The position numbers and the translations under genes were made by a program. A stretch of 54,556 bases of DNA, taken from assembly GCA_964607915.1 (NCBI GenBank), contig CAZSMU010000008.1, positions 1 to 54,556 of the forward strand, read 5' to 3'. This DNA comes from JADJPL01 sp964607915 (GTDB lineage Bacteria; Bacteroidota; Bacteroidia; Chitinophagales; Saprospiraceae). Below, piece after piece: positions 1 through 8,236 of this stretch (its first letter is position 1; every line of letters begins with the position of its first letter). A model generated the notes under the pieces. The model was not told the DNA's origin, ran no database searches, and saw nothing but the letters and a program-made list of their open reading frames with translations.

Positions 1-125
1 TTGGCCCCTTTGGGCCCCCTTTCAAAAGCGAGTGCAAATGTAATCCAACTATCCGAACTACGCAAGCTTTTTTGAATTTTTTTTGAAAAAAAATGAAAAT
101 AGTTTCGTGATAAGCCTTCGCGCAG

Positions 126-291
126 TACACTTATTGCGAGAGGAATCATTTAGGGGGGGCAAAAATGCCCTTTTTCGGCCATACTGTGCCTTTTTTCAGC
201 CATCTAAGGTAGTTAGACTTTCTCAAAAGCCTTCGCATGGACAAAAAATGACTCTTTTTTCCCTTCCCGCCGACCCCTCGCAACAAGTCTA
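126..291 (+). repeat. Palindromic intergenic element, diverged copy D
   Basis: The ends are an imperfect inverted repeat (ACTTATTGCGAGAGG on the left, CCCCTCGCAACAAGTCTA on the right). The body aligns along its whole length with the copies at 32882-33045 and 39109-39273 at roughly 80% by eye. The apex reads TCTAA-GGTAG-TTAGA, where the young copies have TATAGC-NNN-GCTATA, so pairing is kept although bases differ. It lies upstream of serC and ends 5 nt before the serC -7 box. An open frame through it (83-409) has no protein-like features. Confidence 0.85.
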
Positions 292-296
292 TTTAC

Positions 297-304
297 TACC
301 TTTG
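297..304 (+). promoter_or_regulatory. Candidate -7 box of serC promoter
   Basis: TACCTTTG matches the Bacteroidota -7 consensus TAnnTTTG exactly and lies 46 nt before the serC ATG. No clear -33 TTTG is visible at the usual spacing. That position falls inside the palindromic element ending at 291. The call rests on the motif alone. Confidence 0.5.
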
Positions 305-350
305 TATCACTCGAACAGACATCACTCAACTGAAGTAAAATCAATACATC

Positions 351-1424
351 ATGCAAAAACACAACTTCAATGCCGGCCCGGCAATCCTTCCTGCCGAAGT
401 TTTTACTGAAGCAGCGGAGGCTATAAAGGACTATAAAGGTACGGGGTTATCCCTTTTAGAAGTATCCCACAGAGGCAAGGAATTCGAGCCCATCATAGAA
501 GAAGCAGAGCAGCTTGTACGGGATCTCTTAGGGCTTTCCCCAGACTTCGCAGTCTTGTTTTTATCCGGCGGGGCGAGTACCCAGTTTTTCATGGCACCTA
601 TGAACCTGTTGAACGAAGGCGAAACGGCCGGTTATTTAGACACAGGTGCCTGGTCGGATAAAGCCATCAAAGAGGCGAAAGCATTTGGCAACGTACAAGT
701 ACTTGCTTCCTCAAAATCCGACCAATACGCCTACATCCCCAAAGTCACCGAGATCCCAGCCGGATTAAAGTATCTGCACCTGACCAGCAACAACACTATC
801 TTCGGCACCCAATACCATTGGTGGCCGGAAACAGACGCTCCGATCGTGGCCGATATGTCCTCTGACATCTTTAGCCGTCCGTTGGATATGAACCGATTCG
901 GAATGATATATGCAGGAGCACAAAAAAATATGGGTCCGGCGGGGGTCACTCTGGCCATAGTGCGAAAAGATCTCTGCGGCAAGGCAACGCGTTATTTGCC
1001 CAGTATGCTGGACTATTCGGTACACATACAGAATAGCTCAATGTACAATACGCCTCCTGTTTATGCCATATATATATCTATGCTTACATTGCGTTGGGTC
1101 AAGGCGCAGGGTGGGCTTACCGCCATGGCAGAACGCAATCAAAAGAAGGCCCACCTTTTTTATTCGGAGTTGGATCGCAACCCTTTGTTCAAAGGGAATG
1201 TGCGTTCGACCGAAGACCGGTCGCTCATGAACGCAACCTTCCTTCCCGTACATGCCGAGCAGGAGAAGGTTTTTCTCGATCTTTGCAAACAAGCGGGTAT
1301 CGAAGGAATCAAAGGACACCGCTCCGTAGGGGGCTTCCGCGCATCCATGTACAATGCCATGGAAATAGAAAGCGTACAGGTGCTCGTGGACACCATGCGC
1401 TTCTTTGCCGAAAAGCAAGGGTGA
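351..1424 (+). CDS. serC: Phosphoserine aminotransferase
   Basis: A PLP-dependent class V aminotransferase that converts 3-phosphohydroxypyruvate and glutamate to phosphoserine (serine synthesis; also the pyridoxal-phosphate pathway in some bacteria). It is 357 aa, the normal family length. It opens with the typical NFNAGPAILP segment. The cofactor lysine is K192 in the AGAQKNMGPAG motif, and the C-terminal GHRSVGGFRASMYNA substrate-binding motif is present. The start is the ATG directly before the conserved N-terminus. The downstream metallopeptidase gene begins 2 nt after the stop, so the two are probably co-transcribed. No serA is in the window. Confidence 0.97.
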   Translation: MQKHNFNAGPAILPAEVFTEAAEAIKDYKGTGLSLLEVSHRGKEFEPIIEEAEQLVRDLLGLSPDFAVLFLSGGASTQFFMAPMNLLNEGETAGYLDTGAWSDKAIKEAKAFGNVQVLASSKSDQYAYIPKVTEIPAGLKYLHLTSNNTIFGTQYHWWPETDAPIVADMSSDIFSRPLDMNRFGMIYAGAQKNMGPAGVTLAIVRKDLCGKATRYLPSMLDYSVHIQNSSMYNTPPVYAIYISMLTLRWVKAQGGLTAMAERNQKKAHLFYSELDRNPLFKGNVRSTEDRSLMNATFLPVHAEQEKVFLDLCKQAGIEGIKGHRSVGGFRASMYNAMEIESVQVLVDTMRFFAEKQG

Positions 1425-1426
1425 CG

Positions 1427-2188
1427 ATGATGCATACATCCGGCACAGAGGACCTCTACATAGAAATCCCTATGGCGGGTCGTGTCTTACGGGTACCCGT
1501 TCGGGTCCATCACGAGCGCCGCAGCAATCTGCGGGCTGGCGTAGGCAAGCACCACCTGCTTTTTCGCCTTCCGTTGGGCTTGACGGTTGCCGGCCAGACG
1601 GAGGCTTGGCAATGGTTTCGTACCTGGGCGACGAAGATAATCACAGAGCAGCCACTCGTAGCCCATCGCTTTACGCCTCGCACTTATGAAAGTGGAGATA
1701 CCATCACAGTGGGGCACCGCACCTACACGCTTCACTTCGTATATGAAAAGAGATCTGCCCATACCGCAAGGCTAATCCATAAAGACTGCATCCAGTTCAG
1801 GCTGGTGGAAACCGATACCACGGAAGGGCTGAGCAGGGCGGTCAAAACCCTTCTCAGCAGGGTCATCGGTACGGACTTCTACCCCCAGATATTATCGCGG
1901 ACCCTGGACTTGAACAAGCAACATTTTCAATGTGCGATTAGCGGAGTGTACCTCAAATATCTGAGCTCGAAGTGGGGTAGTTGTTCGGGCAAGGGGAACA
2001 TCAATCTTTCCACTCGACTGCTCTTTGCTCCTGACGAAGTGATTGATTACGTCATTTTGCATGAGTTGGCCCATTTGCGGGAGATGAACCACTCGCAAAG
2101 ATTCTGGGATTTAGTGCGGGGGGCGATGCCCGACTATCAAGTGCGGGAAAAGTGGCTACAAGCGCACCATCATCTTTGCGACTTCTAA
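1427..2188 (+). CDS. YgjP-like (DUF45) zinc metallopeptidase domain protein
   Basis: A 253 aa cytoplasmic protein of the YgjP/DUF45 family (M48-like fold). The C-terminal half carries the zinc-binding signature HELAHLREMNHSQRFW, with a second metal region after it, and the preceding KWGSC segment typical of the family. The physiological substrate is unknown; some family members sit next to restriction systems, but none is visible here. The in-frame ATGs at 1427 and 1430 follow the serC stop (1424), so serC and this gene form an operon. The longer open frame starting at 1094 lies inside serC and was rejected as a start. Confidence 0.88.
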   Translation: MMHTSGTEDLYIEIPMAGRVLRVPVRVHHERRSNLRAGVGKHHLLFRLPLGLTVAGQTEAWQWFRTWATKIITEQPLVAHRFTPRTYESGDTITVGHRTYTLHFVYEKRSAHTARLIHKDCIQFRLVETDTTEGLSRAVKTLLSRVIGTDFYPQILSRTLDLNKQHFQCAISGVYLKYLSSKWGSCSGKGNINLSTRLLFAPDEVIDYVILHELAHLREMNHSQRFWDLVRGAMPDYQVREKWLQAHHHLCDF

Positions 2189-2215
2189 AGGCAGTGGCTT
2201 TCCCTCAAAAAAAGG

Positions 2216-2257
2216 CAAGGGGTGTACTTTCTGAGAAAGTACACCCCTTGTCTTTTT
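2216..2257. terminator. Bidirectional intrinsic terminator
   Basis: A perfect 16-bp stem, CAAGGGGTGTACTTTC / GAAAGTACACCCCTTG, with a 3-nt TGA loop. It is preceded by an A-run and followed by TCTTTTTT. It lies between the convergent ends of the metallopeptidase gene (2188) and rplI (2273), so it can stop transcription from both sides. Confidence 0.93.
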
Positions 2258-2272
2258 TAAACGCTGTAGCTA

Positions 2273-2719
2273 TTACTCGGCCACTACCTCGAAGCGGACT
2301 TTGGCGACCATGTTTTTGTACACATTCACCTCTGCCACGTAAGAGCCGAGTTCCTTGATATCTTCCGGCACATCGATTTTTTTGCGTTCTACATCGAGTC
2401 CCATAGTATCCTTGATGGCTGCTGCAATTTGGACATTGGTAACGCTACCGAAGATTTTGCCGCTTGCGCCTGCTTTTGCACCGATCGTGAGCGACTGGGC
2501 TTCCAACTTAGCGATGAGCGCCTTGTATTCTGCGGAGCGCTGAGCTTCCAGGGCTGCTTCGCGTGCCTTGATTTCGTCCAGTTTTTCCATATTGCCTTTG
2601 TTGGCAACCTGGGCAAAGCCTTGGGGGATAAGGTAATTTCGGCCGTATCCGGGCTTGACGTTAACCACATCGAAGCGGTCCCCAAGTTTTTCTATATCTT
2701 TTAAGAGAATAACTTGCAT
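2273..2719 (-). CDS. rplI: 50S ribosomal protein L9
   Basis: Large-subunit protein binding 23S rRNA. It is 148 aa, the standard length. The N-terminal domain has the family signature from VILLKDIEKLGDRFDVVNVK through GYGRNYLIPQGFA. A long central helix rich in E, A and K follows, then the C-terminal domain. It is the last gene of rpsF-rpsR-rplI, 50 nt after rpsR, and ends at a strong bidirectional terminator. Confidence 0.97.
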   Translation of the reverse strand: MQVILLKDIEKLGDRFDVVNVKPGYGRNYLIPQGFAQVANKGNMEKLDEIKAREAALEAQRSAEYKALIAKLEAQSLTIGAKAGASGKIFGSVTNVQIAAAIKDTMGLDVERKKIDVPEDIKELGSYVAEVNVYKNMVAKVRFEVVAE

Positions 2720-2769
2720 GGATAATAAATTTGCCGCCCACAGGGGCGGGTTGACCTAAAAAAGAGGGA

Positions 2770-3039
2770 TCACTTGAGTAAGTCCGTAACATAGGGAAGC
2801 AACGCCAACTGACGGGCCCTTTTTACTGCTTCGGCCACTTTGCGCTGATACTTCAGCGAGTTTCCGGTGATTCGGCGCGGAAGGATTTTCCCCTGTTCGT
2901 TGACGAACTGCAAGAGAAATTCTGCGTCTTTGTAGTCAATGTGGCGGATGCCGAAACGGCGGAAGCGGCAGTATTTTTTGCGGTTCTGGCCAATTTTCGG
3001 ATTGCTGAGGAACTTGATATCTTCTCTATTCGGTGGCAT
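2770..3039 (-). CDS. rpsR: 30S ribosomal protein S18
   Basis: Small-subunit protein of 89 aa that partners S6 on 16S rRNA. Visible features are the basic N-terminus, the central DYKDAEFLLQFVNEQGKILPRRITGNSLKYQR block that defines the family (read in parts), and the C-terminal AVKRARQLALLPYV helix. It is the middle gene of the S6-S18-L9 operon, 54 nt after rpsF. No ssb gene is inserted, in contrast to some other phyla. Confidence 0.97.
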   Translation of the reverse strand: MPPNREDIKFLSNPKIGQNRKKYCRFRRFGIRHIDYKDAEFLLQFVNEQGKILPRRITGNSLKYQRKVAEAVKRARQLALLPYVTDLLK

Positions 3040-3093
3040 GGTCGAATTTTTTTAGGATGATAAAAAGAAGGGTGAGAAAAGAGGGTGGGAAAA

Positions 3094-3579
3094 TCACTCT
3101 GCTGCTTCATTGGTCGCGGCGGGAGGAGTACGCTGCTCGCTGGCGTCGCCGGCTGGCTGTGCGTCCCTGCGCGGGCCGCGCTGTGGGCGTTCGGGGCGCT
3201 CGGGGCGCTCCACCTTTTCTTTTTTCTTCACTTTTCCAATCAGTCCGCTGCGTTTATCAGCATTGTATTTAACGCCGTACTTATCCAACTTAACGGTTAG
3301 AAACCGCAGGACGCGCTCGTCTCGCTGCAAGGTGAGTTCCATCTCGGAGATCAACTCCCCGGAGGCACCTTCAAACTCGACGCAAAAATAGACCCCTGAA
3401 TGCCGTCTGTTGATAGGGTACGCCAAAGGGCGCAGTCCCATTTCATCTACATGCACAATCTGACAACCTTTATTGCGAATCAGATCCGTGTATGTCTGAG
3501 CCGTCGAAGAGATTTCGCCGCTCGACAGCACGGGGTCAACGATGAAGGTTACTTCATAGTTTTTCATTGGTTCAGACAT
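3094..3579 (-). CDS. rpsF: 30S ribosomal protein S6 with long charged tail
   Basis: Small-subunit protein that heterodimerises with S18. Residues 1-105 are a standard S6 fold (YEVTFIVDP start, RPLAYPINRRHSGVYF centre, then ERVLRFLTVKLDKY). The protein is 161 aa, against about 95-135 in most bacteria. The extra 40-50 residues are a low-complexity tail rich in P, E, R and Q (PERPERPQRGPRR, then an Ala/Thr/Glu end). In E. coli the S6 tail is glutamylated; whether this tail is modified is unknown. First gene of its operon, behind a good promoter match. Confidence 0.95.
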   Translation of the reverse strand: MSEPMKNYEVTFIVDPVLSSGEISSTAQTYTDLIRNKGCQIVHVDEMGLRPLAYPINRRHSGVYFCVEFEGASGELISEMELTLQRDERVLRFLTVKLDKYGVKYNADKRSGLIGKVKKKEKVERPERPERPQRGPRRDAQPAGDASEQRTPPAATNEAAE

Positions 3580-3599
3580 ATTTAGTTAAAAATTGGCTG

Positions 3600-3633
3600 C
3601 AAAGATACGCTTTATTTCCACATTGCACGTAAA
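3600..3633 (-). promoter_or_regulatory. Bacteroidota-type promoter of rpsF operon
   Basis: Read on the minus strand, TATCTTTG (3607-3600) is a perfect TAnnTTTG -7 box. A TTTA (3633-3630) lies 22 nt upstream where the -33 TTTG is expected (3 of 4 match). The leader to the rpsF ATG is about 20 nt. Confidence 0.6.
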
Positions 3634-3753
3634 TACTTGAAAATATCGGGCTTATTTTGGCAAATGGGGAGGGAAGAATCCACAGACCGGCCGAGGGGGA
3701 AAAAAAACCCTTAGCTCCCAGCGTGTATTGCCTCCTGCGCGATCCGTTTCGTT

Positions 3754-5424
3754 TTATCGGTACGCGGATACCGGCATATTGGGGTCATAAGTACCTTGAA
3801 TCACGGGCGATTGCATGTTCCGGGTATATTGGCGCACATTGTGGTACACAAACTCATAGAGCTCCTGTACGGACACCAGCATATCCTTATTCCTATCGGC
3901 CTCTCCCTTCATACCCCGGATGAGATAATAGCTAAAGACGCCCTGGCGTAGACCGCTGGCTTCGAGGGACGTTTCCTGCGATTTGGAAGACATGATAAGG
4001 GCGGTGCCCGGATCTGCTTTTGCCAGACCGGCGTAGTATTCCTTGATAATAGATTCGGAGACATCGCCCCGGCTGGTAATCATTCCTCCTGAATGGCAGG
4101 CATCGGCGATAAACAGTTTAAAGCGGGCGGAGCTACTGCGCAAGATACCATTGATTTCCTCGTGGGAGATTTGGTTTTCCGCCCCGTTGTAGTCGATAGG
4201 CAGGAATTGGCCCGGGAGGCCGTGGCCGGAGAAGTACATGATCACCAGGTCCTCTGGCCCTGCCTTGTAGAAGACCTCCTGCATAGCGCTCAGTACATTA
4301 GAGCGGGTGGCTGCCTCATCGATCAGAATGCGTATTTGTTCATCGGGTATTGCTCCGCCTTCCGGGCTTTTCAGGAATCCAAATATGCGGTACGCATCGT
4401 CGTCGGTATATCGGAGAGCAGGGAGATGGGAGTATGCAGCGACACCGACCACAACGGCCCACACTTTGGTACCATGGACAGGCTCCGGTTGATTCGGCTC
4501 GGAGCGCACCGGGTCCAGCGCCAGGCTTTGCATAAATTTGCCATCTTGCCAGACCCCTGCGATTTGGCGGCCATCTTTGTAAGTAAGCGTACCTTCGCCA
4601 TTCACCTTACCTGCTTTGACCGTCCCTTCATAGCGTTCCCCACCGGGATAGTGGATAGTACCCGTTCCGTCCGGGAGGCCGTTCTTGAAATAGCCGGTAT
4701 ATTGGCTGCTGTCCTGGAAGATATACACCCCATAGCCATTTTGGCAGTTCCCTGCCAGGCAGCGGGCCTGTGTCTGTGCGCGGGGCGGTCCATTTTGGGC
4801 TACAACATCGGTGCGGACGGGCTCTTCGGAATGGATTGGCTCCCCCCTCTGCCAAAATCCATTGCGTGCGCTGCCGTCGGCAAAAACCATAGTGCCTCTG
4901 CCATCTCTCAGGTCTGCACGCCATCGGCCCTTGTACTGATCCCGGTTGGCATAGTAGCAAACGCCGGAACCTTCCCTTTTTCCATTCACAAAATCGCCGA
5001 CATAGAGGTCGCCATTGGGATAGAGAAAGATACCGTTGCCATTGGCACAATTACCAGATATGCAGTCGCTCGTCAGCGCTTTGATACGTCCGTCGTTTTG
5101 GAGGGCCAGGCCCGTATCCTCTCTTTCCAGGGCTCCGCGTTTCCAGTATCCCTTTTGCTGACGGCCATCGGGGAAGGTCATGATACCTGCACCATCGGGA
5201 TGATCATTTGACCAGGCACCTTCGTATTTCCTGCCATCCAGGAAAATACAAACCCCCCAGCCCTCGCGAAGGCTGTTTCGGAATTCCCCGACATAGCGCA
5301 CGCCGCTGGGATAGATTAAGATACCGCTTCCCTGCGAGCAATTACCGCTTAGGCACTGCGCGGAGACTTCTGTTAAGCAGGCGAAGAACAGGATTGGAAT
5401 CAATATGCTAATCTGCTTGACCAT
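3754..5424 (-). CDS. Secreted MORN-repeat / caspase-like (C14) protein 1
   Basis: A 556 aa protein with a signal peptide (cleavage near SAQ, residue 23). Residues 24-295 hold three blocks of about 75-100 aa. Each block starts with a CxxGNC motif (C24, C121, C222) followed by about three MORN motifs (YxGxFxNGxxxGxGxxxxxxG). Residues 320-540 are a metacaspase/caspase-like domain with KVWAVVVGVAAY, YTDDDAYR, catalytic His401 in YFSGHG and Cys443 in IADACHSG. Both catalytic residues are present, so it is probably an active cysteine endopeptidase outside the cytoplasm. Its tandem paralogue lies 29 nt upstream in the same direction. The substrate and trigger are unknown. Confidence 0.88.
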   Translation of the reverse strand: MVKQISILIPILFFACLTEVSAQCLSGNCSQGSGILIYPSGVRYVGEFRNSLREGWGVCIFLDGRKYEGAWSNDHPDGAGIMTFPDGRQQKGYWKRGALEREDTGLALQNDGRIKALTSDCISGNCANGNGIFLYPNGDLYVGDFVNGKREGSGVCYYANRDQYKGRWRADLRDGRGTMVFADGSARNGFWQRGEPIHSEEPVRTDVVAQNGPPRAQTQARCLAGNCQNGYGVYIFQDSSQYTGYFKNGLPDGTGTIHYPGGERYEGTVKAGKVNGEGTLTYKDGRQIAGVWQDGKFMQSLALDPVRSEPNQPEPVHGTKVWAVVVGVAAYSHLPALRYTDDDAYRIFGFLKSPEGGAIPDEQIRILIDEAATRSNVLSAMQEVFYKAGPEDLVIMYFSGHGLPGQFLPIDYNGAENQISHEEINGILRSSSARFKLFIADACHSGGMITSRGDVSESIIKEYYAGLAKADPGTALIMSSKSQETSLEASGLRQGVFSYYLIRGMKGEADRNKDMLVSVQELYEFVYHNVRQYTRNMQSPVIQGTYDPNMPVSAYR

Positions 5425-5453
5425 GGGACAACAATTTGGGATAATGATTATTA

Positions 5454-6812
5454 TTAACGAATTACGGCAAATGGCATGGCGGGGTCAAAGTTACCAAAAA
5501 GAAGTGGGGTTTGAGCGCCAGCGGTATAAGTACGCACATTAGCATGTAAGTATGCGTGGAGTTCCCGGACGGTTATGATTCCATTTCCATCCACATCGGC
5601 CAGGCCTCTTGCCCCTTTCATAAGAAAGTAGCTGAACACACCGGAGCGCGTTTTATTATCTTCGAGCGAGTACTCCTCGCTTCTGGACGAGAGCAACACT
5701 GCGAGTCCGCCTTTACTTGCGGCAAAAGCGGCATAGAGTTTTTCCATAGCTTCGCTGCTGGGCGTTTTGTAGGCAAACAGCGAGCCGGAATGACAGGCAT
5801 CTGCCAGGATGATCTTGCTTTTGGCCCGGCTCATCAGCAGGATTTCGCGCACTTGCGCGTGATCCAGGCGGTTGGTAGAGCCATCTGAATCCACCGGTAA
5901 AAAAGCCCCTTCCTGGCCATGCCCGGAGAAATAGAACAGCAGGACATCGTTTTCGTCTGCGCTGTTCGCGGCAGCGATGAGCGCCTGTACGATTGCATCC
6001 CGTCGGGCTTCTTCATCTATGAGCGAGAATACCTGGGATTCTGGCAAGGCACCTCCTTCCGGGCTGCGGAGGTGGATTTGGAGGCGATATGCATCGTCAT
6101 CGGTATAGTTTAGGGAGCGCAGGTGTGAGTATTTGGCTACCCCCACCAGCACGGCCCATATCCGTATTGAGTTTGCGCCCTTTTCAGGATCTGTTTTAGA
6201 CGTGGCGGGGAGGGTTGTGCCTGCCATCAGAGGGGCGCCCGCATAGTTGTCCTGGCTCCAGACCCCCTTTTCCTGGCGGCCATCCGGGTGTGTCATGGTA
6301 CCGGTCCCCTCTCGGTTACCCGCTTTCCACTCGCCCTCATAGCGAGCCCCGTTAGCGTACCACATCGTACCGACCCCTTCGAAGCGCCCCTTAGCAAAAT
6401 AGCCAGCGTAACGGTCGCCGGAACGCATCGTCATGACGCCATAACCCTCCGGCTGGTTGGCCGACCATTCCCCGTCGTATTTATTGCCGTTTGCGTACGT
6501 CATGACACCCTTACCACTGAACTGGTTATGCAAGAAATTACCTACATACTCATGGCCGCTGGCGAATTTGAACTTTCCCGTCCCTTCTCTCTGCTGGTTT
6601 ACCCAATTGCCCGTGTAGCGATGCCCTTCTGCGAACGTCATTGCACCGTATCCATGGGGTTTACCTTTTGCGAAGTTTCCGGCATATACAGCACCGCTGT
6701 TGAAAACTGCCTCGCCATAGCCGCTATAGCAATCCCCTTTCACACATTTAAACTGGGCCCAGCTGGTTTGGGTGCATATAAAAACCGCCAGCACACTTAA
6801 TTTCCTGTTCAT
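5454..6812 (-). CDS. Secreted MORN-repeat / caspase-like (C14) protein 2
   Basis: A 452 aa paralogue of the neighbouring gene, first in the two-gene operon. It has a signal peptide (1-20), a single CVKGDC cap at residues 23-28, and then about seven MORN motifs without the internal Cys caps (30-185). A linker leads to a caspase-like domain (217-450) with YTDDDAYR, His298 in FYFSGHG and Cys340 in LADACHSG. A C-terminal Ca2+-loop-like segment DVDGNGIITVRELHAYL (about 413-429) resembles an EF-hand. The MORN modules could bind lipid or glycan in the envelope; that is inference. Confidence 0.88.
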   Translation of the reverse strand: MNRKLSVLAVFICTQTSWAQFKCVKGDCYSGYGEAVFNSGAVYAGNFAKGKPHGYGAMTFAEGHRYTGNWVNQQREGTGKFKFASGHEYVGNFLHNQFSGKGVMTYANGNKYDGEWSANQPEGYGVMTMRSGDRYAGYFAKGRFEGVGTMWYANGARYEGEWKAGNREGTGTMTHPDGRQEKGVWSQDNYAGAPLMAGTTLPATSKTDPEKGANSIRIWAVLVGVAKYSHLRSLNYTDDDAYRLQIHLRSPEGGALPESQVFSLIDEEARRDAIVQALIAAANSADENDVLLFYFSGHGQEGAFLPVDSDGSTNRLDHAQVREILLMSRAKSKIILADACHSGSLFAYKTPSSEAMEKLYAAFAASKGGLAVLLSSRSEEYSLEDNKTRSGVFSYFLMKGARGLADVDGNGIITVRELHAYLHANVRTYTAGAQTPLLFGNFDPAMPFAVIR

Positions 6813-6930
6813 TCTCTACTTGGAGGTTTGACAATAAGAAATTCGATAAAATATCGTAAAGTGTAGCCGTTATGTACATAAAAATTATTTGATTTTCAGT
6901 ATATTATACTTCTTTTGCCAGAGATTATCC

Positions 6931-6975
6931 AGGAAAGGAGCTTTTGCCCCTGATGATCCTCCGTGCAACGAGATC
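6931..6975 (-). repeat. Relic half of palindromic element (copy G) in a 339-nt gap
   Basis: The gap 6813-7151 between aroB and the MORN-caspase operon holds no gene that I can support. Read on the minus strand, 6975-6931 contains TTGCACGGAGGATCATCAGG followed by GGCAAAAGCTCCTTT. This matches one arm of the element at 10438-10597 with only a few changes and small gaps. The other arm is absent. The remaining AT-rich part, 6813-6930, must contain the promoter of the MORN-caspase pair, but I see no clear box. Confidence 0.6.
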
Positions 6976-7151
6976 TACTGTAGAAAAACAGGGTAAAGGC
7001 TGCTTTATTGCTTGCCTTTCTCCTTTTAAAACGGAAATAACGCACCTTATGGACGGGCCATTTCCGGCCATTGGCGGATTCTGTTAGGAATCGGTATTTA
7101 TTGCGGCTGACCTGGGCTATATGGCTTTTGGAAAGGGGCGCGACAGGTTCT

Positions 7152-8219
7152 TTAGCCCTGAAGGCTCCGTTTATCGTTCAGAAAGAGCAGGGAGTCTGTG
7201 ATTTCCTCTTCCGAAAAGTACTGGTTGATGTGGACCGTACCCGGTGGGCCGATCAGGGAAAAGTTGATAGCGCCCTGTTCATTTTTTTTATCATTGCGCA
7301 TGAGTGAAAAATAGTCTGTAAAGTGGCTTGGATCCAGCCGGGCGGGTTGATACCAGTACAGCAGGCGCGCGCAAATTTCGTCGAGGTCTGTCTGGGCGAG
7401 AAAGCCTTTTTTCCAAGAAAGAAAGGCTTCACAGACCATTCCGACGGCGACGGCTTCCCCGTGCAGGAGCGGGTTGGGCCCGTCGAGAGATACAGATTCC
7501 ACTGCATGGCCAATCGTATGGCCGAAGTTGAGGGCTTTGCGAAGGCCTTTTTCCGTGGGATCCTGGGTGACGATTGCCTGTTTTATGTTCAAAGAAGCCA
7601 CGATAGTTTCCTCGGACGGGACATTGAACAAGTCGTTTCGACCTTTCAGGCTTTCCCACTGGCCGGCATCGGCAATGAGGGCATGTTTGATGATTTCGGC
7701 GAAGCCGCTGCGCAATTCTGCCGGTGGGAGCGTGCCGAGGAAAGCTGGATCCACGAATACTGCTCCAGGATTGGCAAATACACCGATGCTATTTTTCACC
7801 TGATGGAAATCAATACCCAGTTTCCCTCCGATGGAGGCATCTACCTGGGACAGCAGGGTCGTAGGGATTTGTACAAAGGCGATTCCCCGTTTGTAGGTAG
7901 CTGCGCAAAACCCGCCCATATCGCCAATCACGCCTCCGCCGACATTGACCAGAAGCGCATCCCTACCGGCCCCGGCATCCATCAGGGCGGCCCAGACCGT
8001 TGAGCAGGTGGCCAGATTTTTATGTATTTCCCCTGAGGGAATCTTGAGAACAGCCGCACTGTCCAGTACATCGGCCAGCAAAGGCAGGCAGTGGAGGGCG
8101 GTTCGTTCATCTACGAGGACGAAAATGCGGGAGAACACACGTTCCTTGAGGAAGTGGCCCAGTGGCTCACGGCAGGAGCCCACAAAAATCGAATAATCCT
8201 GTAAGTCAAGTACGGCCAT
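7152..8219 (-). CDS. aroB: 3-dehydroquinate synthase
   Basis: Second step of the shikimate pathway: DAHP to 3-dehydroquinate, NAD+ and Zn2+ dependent, cytoplasmic. It is 355 aa. Family motifs are NVGGGVIGDMGGFCAATYKRG, IPTTLLSQVDASIGGKLGID, NSIGVFANP, the metal-binding GFAEIIKHALI and LNFGHTIGHAVE, and LLHGEAVAVGMVCE. The start was placed at 8219 (MAVLDLQDYSIF), 17 nt after the stop of the ABM gene; the longer frame to 8273 runs into that gene. Last gene of a three-gene minus-strand operon. Confidence 0.96.
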   Translation of the reverse strand: MAVLDLQDYSIFVGSCREPLGHFLKERVFSRIFVLVDERTALHCLPLLADVLDSAAVLKIPSGEIHKNLATCSTVWAALMDAGAGRDALLVNVGGGVIGDMGGFCAATYKRGIAFVQIPTTLLSQVDASIGGKLGIDFHQVKNSIGVFANPGAVFVDPAFLGTLPPAELRSGFAEIIKHALIADAGQWESLKGRNDLFNVPSEETIVASLNIKQAIVTQDPTEKGLRKALNFGHTIGHAVESVSLDGPNPLLHGEAVAVGMVCEAFLSWKKGFLAQTDLDEICARLLYWYQPARLDPSHFTDYFSLMRNDKKNEQGAINFSLIGPPGTVHINQYFSEEEITDSLLFLNDKRSLQG

Positions 8220-8236
8220 AATAGAATAAAGACAGG

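Noticed and set aside
83..409. 108-codon open frame at the left edge
   Set aside because: It runs through palindromic element D and into serC, has no recognisable domain and no start signal.
3754..6812. Gasdermin or CRISPR-associated (type III) caspase defence system
   Set aside because: Caspase-like genes can belong to such systems, but these have signal peptides, and the neighbours are ribosomal and aroB genes; no gasdermin, Cas or NLR gene is nearby.
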